Below the pieces are notes generated by a model. The model was not told the DNA's origin, made no database searches, and was given only the letters and a program-made list of their open reading frames with translations. DNA of 64,000 bases, taken from Crambe crambe (Eukaryota > Porifera > Demospongiae > Poecilosclerida > Crambeidae). Shown in pieces: positions 34,301 to 43,677 of the stretch. The stretch is taken from positions 3,906,001-3,970,000 of the forward strand of contig OZ004592.1 in assembly GCA_963924555.1 (NCBI GenBank), written 5' to 3'. A program made the translations under genes and the position numbers. Within the stretch, counting starts at the first letter, position 1; each line of letters begins with the position of its first letter.

Positions 34301-36766
34301 CGAGGCCATGAAGCAGGGACATGTCAAGTCACAGATTAACAAAGTCCTCCTCTATGGGGCTCCAGGAACTGGTAAATCCAGCTCCATGGACCTCTTCGTT
34401 GGCAACCCTCCACGCAAAGTGAGAATAAGCACCCCCGTAGCAGCTCGTCCCATCACGATGTTTCAGGTGGGAGTCACTGCTGAGGAGTGGAAAAGGCTTC
34501 TTCCAAAAGAACGGAAAAAAATATTCGCTAGGGCCATTTATGCTCAGCTTCATGCCAACGACTCAGACTCAGGAGGGGATTCTGTCTCTGGTGAAGCATC
34601 AGGTGATGATTCAGATTCTGGTGAACTGTTAATTGAAAAAGAAACCGGTACGACTCCTCAGCACGCTAATTCATCGACACGTGACGAAAATCCACAAGTA
34701 CACTCAGCATCTCCTTCCAGTTCAAAACCTACTAGAAAAGCGAAAAAAGGTTCTGTACCAGAGGAAAAGTTCTCACTGCCATCCATTAGCACACATGAGG
34801 AACTAATGGAACTATTGGACGAGATCTCTGATTTAGATGAACCTTCACCTGTCTTCCGTAAGGTCAAATTGATTGACTCTGGAGGACAACCACAATTTCA
34901 TGAGGTGCTACCTGTATTTCTTCGTCGCATGTCCCTCTACATATTTGTCTTCAAGCTGTCAGAAGAGCTCGCCACCAAGCCCATGGTGGAGTATTTCGGT
35001 GAGGATGGGAAACGAGTGGGAACCCCTTACCAATCAGCTGAGTCCAACGAGCAGCTGTTGAAGCACTGCCTTCGCACTTTGCACACCCACAGATCATCTC
35101 CCGATACTAAAGGTGAGGGCTCCAAAATCATGATTGTGGGGACCCACAGGGACGAAGAACACCTGTGCACCACCGAAACACGAGAGGAGAAGAACAAGAA
35201 GTTAGCAGAGCTGTTGCTTCCAATGTTCCAAGAGGAAGTCATCTATTACAACCTGCCAGAAAATGAGCTGATCTTTCCAGTCAATGCCAAAAATCCTAAT
35301 GAGTTCGATAAGGGTACAGCTAGAGATATCCAAAGTGTAGTCCTAACAAAGTGTATGCCTGATCCCATTGATGTGCCTCTTCAGTACTTCTCTTTGGAAA
35401 TTGTCCTTGAAGAAGTGAGCCTTTCTCTCGGTAGAGGTATACTGAGCAAAGAAGAATGCCTTAGAGCAGCAGATAAGCTTTACTTTGATGAGCATACACT
35501 TGGTGCAGCTCTCCAGTTCCTTGACGAAATTTCAGCAGTCTTCTATTTCCCTGAGGTTCTGGAGGGTGTTGTATTCACTAACCCTCAAGTCCTCTTGGAC
35601 AAGGTAACCGAGTTAGTAGAGAAGATCTACTGCTTGAGACAAAAGATTGGTGGCAAAAAACTTCATGCACTTTCTGGAGAATGGCAGAAGTTTAAAGACC
35701 ATGGCATTGTCAGTTTAGAGCTTCTGCAAGAGAAAGAATTCGAAAAGCATTATGTGCCTGATATCTTTACTCCTGTTGATCTTGTCAAGCTCTTCAGAAA
35801 GTTGCTCATCATAGCTGACTTTAGTGCTTCTGAGTACATCATGCCTGCCCTCCTTCCTGTCCTCGAGGCTGAGAAAGTTCACGAGTATCGTGTGACCAGT
35901 AGTTCTCCTGTAGCTCCCCTTGCTCTGGCCTTCCCTCTTGGAGCTCCTCGTCTCGGTACTTACTGCAGTCTCACAAGCTTCCTAGTCTCTCCTGACAACC
36001 AGTTTCCTTGTCCTTGGAAGATAATGTTGCTTCCTCGTTCCAACACTCCAGCATGCCTCAATCGAAACTGCGTCCTATTTTCGGTACCTGGCCACCCTGG
36101 GTCTGTTTCGCTGATTGACACGTTCACTCACTTCGAAGTGCACGTGGACACAGCCCAGACCAGCTGTAGCAAGCTGTGTTCTTTAGTCTCCCAAGCCATA
36201 TTGTCAGGTCTGAAGAAAGCGACGGTGGTCCTTGGCTACAACAACTCCATCCCGTCGAAAGCAGTGCTCTGTCCATGTGGGGGTGAAGATCCGCACATTG
36301 CCACTTTTGGAGATGGAGTCTGGATCTGCAGTCGGAATAGCAAGGTGTTTGGAGAGCTGACTCCCAAACACAGGCTTTGGTGTGATCAAGTGGATCATTC
36401 TTCAGCTAAAGGTAATTGTACCAATGGATCCATTACATTCCTCTTTTATGACATACAAAAATGATTTGTTGTACAGTTACAACATCACTGGATTTGAAGA
36501 GTGTGCGTAGAGCTCTGTGGGATGCCAGATGCAAGTGGTATGATATCGGTGTGGAGCTGGACTTGGACACAGCAACTCTGGACACGATCGATGCTAACTT
36601 CCATGGAAAGGTTGAAGACTGCTTCCGAGAAGTTCTCTCAAAGTGGCTGAATGTTGCTTCACCTGATCCCTCGTGGGAACCACTGGTGGAGGCCCTCAGG
36701 TCTCCTGCAGTGGAACACCCTGAAATTGCTGCCAAGATCGAAAGCAAGTACATTGTAGAAAACTAG
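13713..36766 (+). CDS. Death-domain ROCO GTPase, paralogue 1 (six exons, 1290 residues)
   Basis: Exons inferred from GT..AG borders and paralogue agreement: 13713-14325, 15809-16075, 17845-18147, 20708-20968, 34273-36411, 36477-36766. The total is 3873 nt, open throughout. Residues 1-204 are low-complexity with MGNKC (potential N-myristoylation plus adjacent Cys) and five 19-residue Pro-rich repeats; 205-293, 294-394 and 395-481 are three Death domains; 482-1194 hold a ROC GTPase (P-loop GAPGTGKS ~510-517, DSGGQ ~681, THRD ~771) followed by a COR-like region; 1195-1290 are a fourth Death domain. ROCO proteins use the COR region for dimerisation and GTPase cycling, and Death domains nucleate signalling oligomers, so a role in apoptotic or immune-type signalling at membranes is inferred. 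All inner introns are phase 1. Unseen alternative exons are possible in the 13.3-kb fourth intron. Confidence 0.85.
13899..14183 (+). repeat. 57-bp coding minisatellite, 5 units (19 residues each)
   Basis: The units share the core VPAPRTL with flanking PPPP. The unit length is a multiple of 3, so copy changes keep the frame. Paralogue 2 has six units, which accounts exactly for the 57-nt difference in exon 1. Confidence 0.9.
14326..15808 (+). other. Intron 1, paralogue 1
   Basis: Contains (aac)n-like sequence at 14690-14725 and a 22-C homopolymer at 15484-15505. No further exon is supported. Confidence 0.6.
15484..15505 (+). repeat. Poly-C tract (22 bp)
   Basis: Uninterrupted C run after a T run; the matching place in paralogue 2 (49615-49643) is C-rich with two A interruptions. 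Confidence 0.9.
15809..16075 (+). CDS. Exon 2, paralogue 1: Death domain 1
   Basis: 267 nt between phase-1 introns. Motifs are LPWRKVGNML at the start, KKGAVIRYWLLRDPYASWRRLI in the centre and QIRNYAEK at the end, which fits a six-helix Death-fold. Confidence 0.8.
17845..18147 (+). CDS. Exon 3, paralogue 1: Death domain 2
   Basis: 303 nt between phase-1 introns. The ending YRKKLVEYFI..PWASWNHVAGGLL and EHHGALEKVK is the usual Death-domain C-terminal pattern, with W..A..L..EH..ALE. Confidence 0.8.
18567..19104 (-). pseudogene. Unrecognised antisense reading frame in intron 3 (paralogue 1)
   Basis: On the minus strand a frame starts MEDIGSEVNVFTALEFI at 19104 and later reads NYIPSTTLTASPHHVYG and GLTRAEINNSLPSSNQEVGL. 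It is broken by a one-base change near 18990 and an in-frame TGA near 18888. The counterpart at 53215-53675 is open through the first of these breaks. I do not recognise the family; it may be an old gene or transposon fragment trapped in the intron. Confidence 0.35.
19231..19876 (+). repeat. 408-bp insertion flanked by perfect 119-bp direct repeats
   Basis: The 119-bp repeats are 19231-19349 and 19758-19876. Between them lies a 408-bp sequence with a 30-G run at 19354-19383. Paralogue 2 has only one 119-bp copy (53804-53922) and no insert, and the two copies here share a base that differs from paralogue 2 (ggacaaatt against ggataaatt). The duplication is therefore recent. Confidence 0.82.
20708..20968 (+). 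CDS. Exon 4, paralogue 1: Death domain 3
   Basis: 261 nt between phase-1 introns. It starts DPSLNLTNLTKLLEDV and later reads REACWEWYLNN-like sequence, HPSPSWHDIAYAL and EEHEVLEVLKSQY. Relics of this exon recur in the spacer at 40.2, 41.3 and 44.5 kb. Confidence 0.8.
21703..24261 (+). mobile_element. Pogo/Tigger-like transposon nested in the RecQ gene (2559 bp)
   Basis: The TIR begins CCGTACTCGATGGATTTAAA at 21703 and is inverted at the right end (24236-24261). TA flanks both sides (21701-21702 and 24262-24263), the usual pogo/Tc1-mariner duplication. Deleting the element plus one TA makes the helicase frame continuous across the site. Confidence 0.92.
21894..23674 (+). pseudogene. Pogo/Tigger (DDE_1) transposase, decayed
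   Basis: An upstream exon-like frame has an AT-hook-like VGRPRKRTR (21894-~22120). A helix-turn-helix region follows from 22193 (YTRAQKAKVARYARFHGSRAAARHYSI). Then come ASNGWVQGFRR, QTSIAQMLPADL and the DDE core with NMDETPVYMDM (first Asp), LLFLDSFSAHTT (second Asp) and LQPLDVSINKPVKN (third Asp). The acidic C-tail ends at 23674. Frameshifts near 22505 and 22675 and a stop just before 22193 break it. The catalytic residues themselves are retained. Confidence 0.85.
25413..28451 (-). pseudogene. DUF6589-like protein of the transposon, N-terminal ZAD-like finger
   Basis: Read from 28451 down. The first exon (to ~28051) has SINLFSSSGIQHEWSSRISSLL and FCDNCKNR, a ZAD-like zinc region lacking its first Cys pair. 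Later pieces read GDAEGKVAMALLEGHAPSIA, FKWNTLIDELESKSPLLLKIL, YWGDNVDKKQKIRDYRSEWR, MIHMFSIMVGLSRTPAPELP and AQRHLMDGDTPRERMELLEP. The C-terminal part (26348-25413) has GDRMLRCWKLFMPHFK, KYALEALRLQFQ and GGIGRNIPCDLFNEHMNK, which is the DUF6589 pattern I recall from cnidarian, sponge and fungal repeats. Frameshifts near 27550 and 27035 and a TAG near 26668 disable it. It is probably the transposase or an essential partner, since nothing else in the element could be one. Confidence 0.78.
29313..29331 (+). repeat. Poly-G tract (19 bp)
   Basis: In paralogue 2 the same place (55933-55975) is 43 bp with two T interruptions. Length differs sharply between otherwise near-identical copies. Confidence 0.9.
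29403..29540. mobile_element. MITE with ~37-bp inverted arms (paralogue 1)
   Basis: Left arm aaaattatgctgtcttcaat and its inverse attgaaaacagcataatttt enclose ~65 bp. The arms contain atccctacatcac / gtgatgtagggat. The paralogous copy is at 56047-56183. Confidence 0.7.
30450..30624 (-). other. 175-bp segment inverted relative to paralogue 2
   Basis: This is the reverse complement of 57120-57291 (172 bp) with a few changes, whereas the flanks (atcaatgct on the left, agct..ccagtggactcatg on the right) are collinear. Both breakpoints lie at gct/agct, a tiny palindromic match. Confidence 0.85.
30899..31099 (-). other. Basic, charged reading frame of unknown origin
   Basis: 66 residues starting MLNEHCKNEQQKRARLDRR, retained in paralogue 2 (57534-57749) with few changes. 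Very rich in Lys, Arg and Glu. Possibly a relic of a transposon N-terminus; no family recognised. Confidence 0.25.
31335..31396 (+). repeat. (GA)n microsatellite, 62 bp
   Basis: Pure GA repeat. The paralogue 2 site (57984-58008) has only ~25 bp with a T interruption. Confidence 0.95.
31752..32005. mobile_element. Hairpin MITE with TAGGGATGACC arms (paralogue 1, partly deleted)
   Basis: The left arm tgtagggatgaccattgctc is mirrored by ttcaagcaatg on the right; inner arms gccaacaatccctac and ggattgttggc also pair. The outer parts of both arms have lost bases compared with the fuller copy at 58396-58695. Confidence 0.75.
32576..33707 (-). pseudogene. Decayed Tigger-like DDE_1 transposase (paralogue 1)
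   Basis: From the N-terminal side (33707): KLLVAIRKYASQHGISAAID, a helix-turn-helix-like start, ending ~33273. Then SLKESFLDNNGRDFSGA, GSLTGDFLPIYKARQSNFNFP and finally QPMDIAVNKPAKEF near 32630. The order matches a DDE_1 transposase, with the last motif being the third catalytic Asp region. Several frameshifts. It lies in the intron antisense to the host gene. A collinear copy is at 59264-60393. Confidence 0.65.
34273..36411 (+). CDS. Exon 5, paralogue 1: ROC-COR GTPase core
   Basis: 2139 nt in one exon after acceptor CCTGTAG|G. It contains GAPGTGKSS (G1), IDSGGQPQFHEVLP (switch II), IMIVGTHRDEEH (G4-like, THRD in place of NKxD, as in other ROCO proteins), an acidic Ser/Asp-rich insert, then COR-like FSLEIVLEEVSLSL..ALQFLDEISAVFYFPE and TPVDLVKLFRKLLIIADF. 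The C-terminal part ends HIATFGDGVWICSRNS. Donor AAAG|GTAATT, phase 1. Confidence 0.85.
36477..36766 (+). CDS. Exon 6, paralogue 1: C-terminal Death domain
   Basis: Follows a 65-bp intron (36412-36476). LDLKSVRRALWDARCKWYDI, GVELDLDTATLDTI and CFREVLSKWLN..DPSWEPLVEALRS give a complete Death domain, with the stop at 36764-36766. Confidence 0.85.
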
Positions 36767-37229
36767 GAACTAATTTCGAGTTTTACCAGTCATACATATA
36801 TTTTTTTAAAGAATTGTTTTACACGCTCATGCGCAGATGAAAACGCACAATCACACGCGCGCGCAGAAAGATCAGTCGACTATCTACCCTTTACCTTATT
36901 CTACCTAGCTGGTAGCCATCATCATCATCCAACGACTGAGATCAGAATGTGAAGCCCCCTTCTCTAAGAAGGCCTTAGACAAGAGGTAGTTCAAGATCAA
37001 AGGTAAGGGTACTTATTCTTTCTGGCAAAGAAAGGGATTGGTGTTTATATGAAGTGAAGAATAATCTTACATGTGTTACTTTCCAGTCGATTTTTAAATT
37101 AATTAAAGGGATGGGAGTGGAGACTATACAACATATTTCCTACAGTATTGGACATTTCAACTCCATAACTTTGTTTGGTCAACAGTCTAAATAGGACATT
37201 TCGACTCCATAATAGAGAATATTTGCTCT
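36767..37229. other. 3' flank of paralogue 1
   Basis: Similarity to the paralogue 2 flank stops just after the stop codon. Includes a CG-rich cgcgcgcgcag patch near 36858. No gene seen. Confidence 0.5.
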
Positions 37230-37800
37230 GTGAGGTATATGAAGAGAGTGATGGTCTATATTCATTTTCTTTTTCAGGAATATGTGTCAAATTGACTAAG
37301 CTCAATATGGACCTGTAGTTTGCTTTATGCTAAGACATGGTAAGTTCCTCTGTGGCGTAAAATCTTGATACATGATCATGTCTTGTTGCCAGTGTTGGTG
37401 CTCACTGTACTTATCCAGGTTTAATATGAGAAAATAGGTTTGGATCAAAGCTTAAAACTAGCTGTTTTCTCAACCACATCTGATACTTTGATAACCCTTT
37501 ACCATATTGGGTGCACATCAATCCTTGTGGCCTACCTATTAGTTGTAATGCTGAAAGGTGGGTGTGTGGTGGGTGAGAATTATGGATACAGAAAATGTGG
37601 TAATTTTCAGAGCATGTGATGCAGCTGTTGCTAAGGTGGTATCAGATTCAACCATCCCAGGTTGGTCTATCATTTCAAATCTGAAAATAAGCAAGACCGA
37701 TCAAAATCATCACATGAAAGGAACTGTCTAATGAGTTAGAAGCATGTTATACCCCAGGCAGTATTTTCAGGCTTATGTGATTCATAGTTTCAGGCAGGCT
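37230..37800 (+). repeat. Decayed intron-type cassette in the spacer
   Basis: Shares gtgaggtatatgaagagagt, cctctgtgg..taaaatcttga, catgtcttgttgccagtgtt and the later ggttggtctatcattt block with 41700-42110. Shorter parts recur at ~40800-41230 and ~44160-44470, and the ggttggtctat block also occurs in intron 3 of both genes. Remnant of older gene copies. Confidence 0.65.
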
Positions 37801-38439
37801 GAGACTATAGGCTAAGCTAGCACTGAGCATGTAGGGTGTGACTGCTTCATGCACCTGCATAAGTGGAGATAAAATGTATTTGGGGGAGGGTTGGGGGTGT
37901 GTGGTATAATCATGGTGTGAAAAATTTTGGAGGACCCTTTAGTAAGTGGTAGGGTGAGACTTGCTTCATGCACCTGCATAAGTGGCGTGTGCTGCATTAC
38001 TCAATCTCCGAGAGGCACTGAGTTATCTAATGTGTGACCTTGAAAGTGCAAGCCAAAGTTCGGTAATATGTCATGTATACATAGACTATTTTCTATTCAC
38101 AGTACTTTGACGTAGGTAGCCTTAGATGATTGTTATAACCACGTTGTAAGTTAGTTATGATGTCTAATGATGTTCCTCTAAATAATTATACCATAAGGCA
38201 TTCCATATTAGAGAGAAGCACAAATTATGAAGTAAAAAGAGCTAAGTAGCATGGTCAAGATTTCTGGGACACTACAGAGCTACAAGCCTAGCTTGGGGGA
38301 GGGGGGTGGTGTAGCATCATGTTATGGTGCTATTGGTATCCCATTGGTTTCATCCCATTACATTGAGTGTAATTAAATTGCATCCATGAATATATCCTTT
38401 AGAGTATAGTCACTCATATTTGTCCTCTATGTAATATTT

Positions 38440-38935
38440 AGTTCACTCTTTTCTAGCTCTAAGTGTTTTAATGCACCTGCACGAGAATGATGCTATAATG
38501 CTCGAGGTGAATGTAATGCACGAGCCGAATCATTCGAGTGCACCATGCATTAAAACACATGGAGCTAGAAAAGAGTGATCTAAACATTTTAGTGCTGGTC
38601 ACATGACTTGTGACCAATCAAATTCCAGTTGGTCCTTACAGAACCCTAGCCCTAGCCTAACCCTAGCTAGCCCTGGTACCTAGCAAGCTCTGACACACTT
38701 TGGTTCAGTAAGAATGCTCTAATTTAAGAGCCGAATCATTCGAGTGCACCATGCATTAAAACACATGGAGCTAGAAAAGAGTGATCTAAACATTTTAGTG
38801 CTGGTCACATGACTTGTGACCAATCAAATTCCAGTTGGTCCTTACAGAACCCTAGCCCTAGCCTAACCCTAGCTAGCCCTGGTACCTAGCAAGCTCTGAC
38901 ACACTTTGGTTCAGTAAGAATGCTCTAATTTAATG
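38440..38935 (+). repeat. 206-bp tandem duplication plus hairpin MITE
   Basis: gagccgaatcattcgagtgc begins at 38522 and again at 38728; the units are almost identical. The first unit overlaps a foldback whose arms contain gttttaatgca and tgcattaaaacac. Related sequence lies in intron 4 of both genes (28665-28800, 55255-55400). Confidence 0.8.
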
Positions 38936-39329
38936 ATATTCAAAAAAATAAATGAGGTAAATTCCTGAGGTTTTCCTGTTTGAAACCCAATGTAAAAAGT
39001 GAAATGCTAAAGTCTATAAAAGAAAACATTAAGACATGTACTTACTGTAAGCACTAGGGACTGAGGCTGGAAGGTCATAGTCCTAGTGGATTTTCCACTA
39101 GGCTCCTATGTACCTTCAGCACAGTTTCTCAAGTGTGCACTAAATATTTAGTGCACATGAAAGTGTGCTCTATGAGATTTAAAGCACACTTTTCAGAGAA
39201 TCTGATTGGTCACAAGTCATGTGACCAGCACTAAGGAACAAGTAAGTGTATTGAATTACTCTCCCTCTTCAACTAGTGAATCAATTACGGGTTTGCATGG
39301 TGAATTTGAATGTACTTATTGCATCCAGG

Positions 39330-39414
39330 TCACAGAATCAGTATTCTTTGCAAGTTTACTTCACTGACCTCTTCGATATACCTCCCCCTGACAACACTGG
39401 TGGATGGAATGGTA
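39330..39414 (+). pseudogene. Exon-like cassette, copy 1 of 4
   Basis: Begins after catccag| with gtcacagaatcagtattctt and ends before |gtaagtcc. The frame is lost here relative to copy 3 (43589-43677), where it reads VTESLFFAKCTSLTSLI. The parent protein is unrecognised; possibly leucine-rich. Confidence 0.45.
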
Positions 39415-40224
39415 AGTCCCAGGGCTCACAATAGCATCACAGGACACTAACTGCCCTTGTGTGACCAAAAACTACTATTGGAGAATCATGTCTCCATGGA
39501 CAACGATAGTGTTATTGCATGCCCTGAAGTCCCTGTACTCACATGACTATCACTTGTATCAATCCTTAATTGTCCCTTTCTATTTTCAAAGTCATGGCGG
39601 GTAATATGAAGGCGCTATGAACCAAAATGTCCGGTCACCTAAAACTACTTCATTACTTGACTTCATGACCACAGTTTTATAGTCTAACCTCTAGATACTG
39701 TATACTTCTGACTAACCAAACAATCCACACAAAAGCAGTACTACTATAGGACCCAACCATATAAGGTTACTGCTGATTGATTAAGTCAGACATGGCCAAC
39801 AAGAATAATTCATAGCTCACCACATATTTGTGGTAGCTTCTATGGGCCTGCATGAATGTTGGGGGTACAGTTCAAAAGATTTTTCTGTCTCAACATGTAA
39901 TGAAAATTTCTTTTGAACTGAACTGCCTAAAAAAAGGACCACTGAGACTGGCTAGATCAAGATTTGTATTAGCTGGAAATTTTATGTGGTGTATCTTTAG
40001 TGGATGTTGTGACATTGAAAAATATTCACAACAAGATAAGGGCATTTATTTGACTCACACTTCTATTTTGTGCAAACCACAAAAATTTTGAGCTATACGG
40101 TATCAAGCATTGAGCAGTTGTTGCTCACTGCATCACTATTCGACGTACTAGAAATTCAAAGAGTGACGACTGAATCATTTAAACTCGCATCCAATCTTGA
40201 ACCAATAGGATTGGTTATTCAGTA

Positions 40225-40320
40225 TTCTTTATGTTCTCTTCTACAGACCACTCCCTCACTCTCAGAAGGACATGGAGGAAAGGAATCTAGCCAGTGCTGA
40301 TCTCAGGAATAACACTCTAG
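40225..40320 (+). pseudogene. Relic of Death-domain exon 4 and its acceptor
   Basis: atgttctcttctacagacca corresponds to the intron-exon border of exon 4 (atgttctctcttacagaccc). Upstream aaccaataggatt also matches intron 3. Coding similarity fades after ~20 bp. Confidence 0.5.
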
Positions 40321-41261
40321 TGAGTTACTAACACAAGGAGGCTTGTTTGGAATTGTACTGGTAATAGGGGAAGTGGTATTTGTTGATGGTGCCTTCCTGG
40401 ATGAAGTCTAATGTGGGCACACCACCTAGTGGATTTGACCTCATCCTTGCATAATCAGCCCTTGTCCAACTCTTTCTTGACCAGTTTACCAGCCATCCCT
40501 AGTTTTTTTTCTTTCCATTTTTGAAATTGAAATTTGATTGCATTATGATTAAGAACATAAAGAATAATGATAAAGTATGCTTTTATTGTTCTTCTGCATT
40601 GAGTCTTTCTCCTGCATGATAAGAATGTGCTTAAAATACAGGGTAAGCAGACATAACAGCTAGAACTTACTCAATTCTAAGAAAAGCTTCGTATGGAGGG
40701 TCATAGGTCATCCCTATATAGAGAGTGCTAATTATTATTAAGGTTGTACAAAATTTCAAAAGTGAATAGCCATAGTTTTGATCCACAGTTGTATCTATAG
40801 TACATCTGAGACTTTGATGACCCTCTACCATATTAGGTGCTCATTAATTGCAATCCTATTGAATTAGGAGGTGAAGTATACATACCCATTAGATTTGTTG
40901 TATGGCTAAGAAATTATGTAAATTTGATGGATTAATGGCTACAAAAGATGGGATGTGGTAATCGTAAGAGAGATGTCTGACGACTATACATGCATGCTCC
41001 ATCGTTGTCTCAACCGTCCCAGCTAGGTTGGTCTATCATTCAGTCGTTCCCAAATCTGGAAATAAGCAAGGCCAATCGACATGAAAAGAGCTGTCTAATG
41101 AGTTAGATGTCCCCACAGGCAGTATTTTCAGACAGGCTGAGCTGGATTATATGGCTAAGCTAGATCAGAGATTCGTTTATCCTCTGTTATGCATAGCAGA
41201 TATTGAATAGCACTGAGCATTATGTGGCTGTTGACAGACTAGAAATTCAAAGTGTGACAAT

Positions 41262-41335
41262 GTGTTCTCTCTTTCAGACCCCTCTCGACTGAGTCACCCT
41301 CACTAATCTCACCCAGCTGCTGGGATTTTTAGTGG
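41262..41335 (+). pseudogene. Second relic of Death-domain exon 4
   Basis: tgttctctctttcag is followed by acccctctcgactgagtcac and then ctcactaatctcacccagct, matching the first ~50 bp of exon 4 with a small insertion that breaks the frame. Confidence 0.6.
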
Positions 41336-41699
41336 GTGCTGATCTTGACATCCACTACTTTTGGTGTGTGATAGCATCTGGAAACGACACGTACCATTCC
41401 AGTAAGCCTTGACACTACATTCCAACTGTATTCCATATGGATTTGGATGTGGATATATGCAACAAAAAAAAATTATGCTAAACCACCAAAATAAGTGACT
41501 AGTAGTGTTCCACACACGTGACTCTGACCCAAATCCTCAAAATGCCTGAGAACCCATGCCGGTATCCCCTGGACCTATAGTGTGTACATTAAACCCTGAC
41601 TTTACTGCAAGACAATAAAGATCACTCAAAGTAAAGCTTTAATGGATACATTGTGCTCAAAGAGAATTGAAGGCAGCCTAGGATACTAATGATATCTTG

Positions 41700-42110
41700 T
41701 AGCACTGTGAGGTATATGAAGAGAGTGATGATTCATATTCATTTTCTTTTCGAGGAATCACTAACTGATTGACTTGCTAGAATATCTGGACCTGTAGTTA
41801 GCTCAGAATCTGCTAGGACATGATAAGTTCCTCTGTGGGGTCTAAAATCTTGAAACATAATCATGTCTTGTTGCCAGTGTTGGTGCTTGCTGTGTTTAAT
41901 GTGAGGAAATAGGTTTGGATTTGAACTCTGTACCCTTAATCCTAGCAATGTGCCATGATCACAGCCGGCCTGTTTCTCAACCCCAAGTACATCTGAGACT
42001 TTGACGACCCTTTTCCATACTAGATGTTAATCCAATCAAAATCCACATGAAAAGAACTGTCTAATGAGTTAGAAGCATGGTTATATCCAGTCAGTATTTC
42101 AGGCTAATGT
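41700..42110 (+). repeat. Second copy of the decayed spacer cassette
   Basis: Collinear with 37230-37440 and 37660-37750, about 4.47 kb apart. Confidence 0.6.
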
Positions 42111-42302
42111 GATATATTGTCTATACAATGCACCATGTGGTGTAGCGTCATGTTATGGTGCTATTGGTATCCCATTAGTTTCCTGTAATTACATTGAGTA
42201 TACATATCCACGAATATACTTTAGAGTTTAGTCACTCATATTTCTCTTCTATGGAGCATGTAAGAATGTGAATTTCAGTGCTGAATCAGTCACAAGTTTT
42301 GT

Positions 42303-42390
42303 GCATCCAGGTCACAGAATCACTATTCTTTACAAAGTGTATTTTACTGACCTCTTCGATTATACCTCCCCTTGACAACACTGGTGTAGT
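42303..42390 (+). pseudogene. Exon-like cassette, copy 2 of 4
   Basis: gcatccag|gtcacagaatcactattc to ccccttgacaacactggtg; the donor end is lost. The downstream block tgaccaaaaactgttatcgg is shared with copy 1. Confidence 0.4.
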
Positions 42391-43588
42391 TGCCCTTGTG
42401 TGACCAAAAACTGTTATCGGATAATCATGTCTCCATGGACGATAGTGTAATTACATGCCCTGAAGTCCCTGTACTCACATGGTTATCATTTGTATTAATC
42501 CTTAATTGTCCTGCTTTTGTGTAGATTGTGGTTTGTCATTCTCCATACATATATTCTGTGCAATATCAGGACACTGGATGGTTTCAAGAAGAACCTTGTG
42601 AAGTAAGTACTGTACTTGGTGTGTGTGACTTTGAAAGTCTCACTTTCTGGTGGAAATAAGGAGGAAAACATTTTTGTTAGAATCAGTGTTATTATCATGT
42701 GCATTATTTGGAGTTATCCTTCTTTCCCATAACTTACATGAGGTACCAGTTCATAAGTCTGCATGCCCACTATAATACAATTCATGATGCAGATTGAGAA
42801 ATCTTTGGTTAGTCAGAAGTATAATATCTAGGGATAAGGTTAGACTATAAAACTGTGGTCATGAAGTCAAGTAATGAGTGTGACTAGAATTGTGTGGTAT
42901 TCCTCCATCCTGTCCCTCAAGTGCGCATTACATGTATGTGGAATGTAGATCATGTCATCCTAGCCTGTATGTGCTATTTAGTGTACCCATGTAGTGATAC
43001 TTGATATTGGTGGGAGGAGCATGACTAGCTGGAAGTGCTCTGTGCATGATAAGTGGTAATGTAAGTGGTTAGATATAGAACCACAATTATTTACAGTATA
43101 GCCTGTACAGATCAACTGATCCATATTGGAACTGTATACTAGTGATTGTAATCCATTGTCCCACACCATGCAAGAGTGTGAATACTCTAAAGCACCACTT
43201 TACATGACTCTTGTCTCTGACAGCAATATCTAACACTGGAGCCTATCAGCTACTTCAATTGCTCACTTGCTCACTGTCAAATGCTGCACATTGCTATAGT
43301 AGTAGTTGTAGAGGCTCTAGGCTTATCTAAGTCCTTAGGTACATATAAACTCAACAGCAAAAGAATTGAAGCACTCAAGAATACTTGCTTGCTCGCTCGC
43401 TGTCAAATGTTGCACATTGCCCTAGTTGTATCCACGAGTAGTATAGTCACTCTTACTTCTCCTCAATGGAGCATGTAAGAATGGGAGGCATGCTATTACA
43501 GAAAAAGTGTATTGAATTACCCTCTTTCCTCATCAATCACAGGTTTGCATGGTGTGTTCTATTAATTCCTTCAATATACTTTTTTCAT

Positions 43589-43677
43589 CCAGGTCACAGA
43601 ATCACTATTCTTTGCAAAGTGTACTTCACTGACCTCTTTGATTATACCTCCCCTTGACAACACTGGTGGATGGAATG
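43589..43677 (+). pseudogene. Exon-like cassette, copy 3 of 4 (best preserved)
   Basis: ttcatccag| acceptor, open frame VTESLFFAKCTSLTSL, then IIPPLDNTGGWN, and donor |gtaagtcc. Both splice sites are intact. The family is unknown. Confidence 0.5.

Larger units (their letters stand above)
13681..36766 (+). repeat. Segmental duplication, copy 1
   Basis: Matches 47788-63452 nearly base for base from actaaagcttcggttcgggc to just after the stop codon. The main differences are the 7.4-kb transposon (21225-28641), a 408-bp insertion plus 119-bp duplication near 19231-19876, an inversion at 30450-30624, and microsatellite lengths. Introns are about as similar as exons, so the duplication is recent. 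Confidence 0.92.

Noticed and set aside
36412..36464. Extension of exon 5 of paralogue 1 to the stop at 36462-36464
   Set aside because: This is read-through into the 65-bp intron; splicing at AAAG|GTAATT recovers the Death domain conserved in paralogue 2.
38660..38885. Telomere-like CCCTAGCC / CCCTAACCC stretches
   Set aside because: Only short irregular runs within a 206-bp tandem unit, not (TTAGGG)n.
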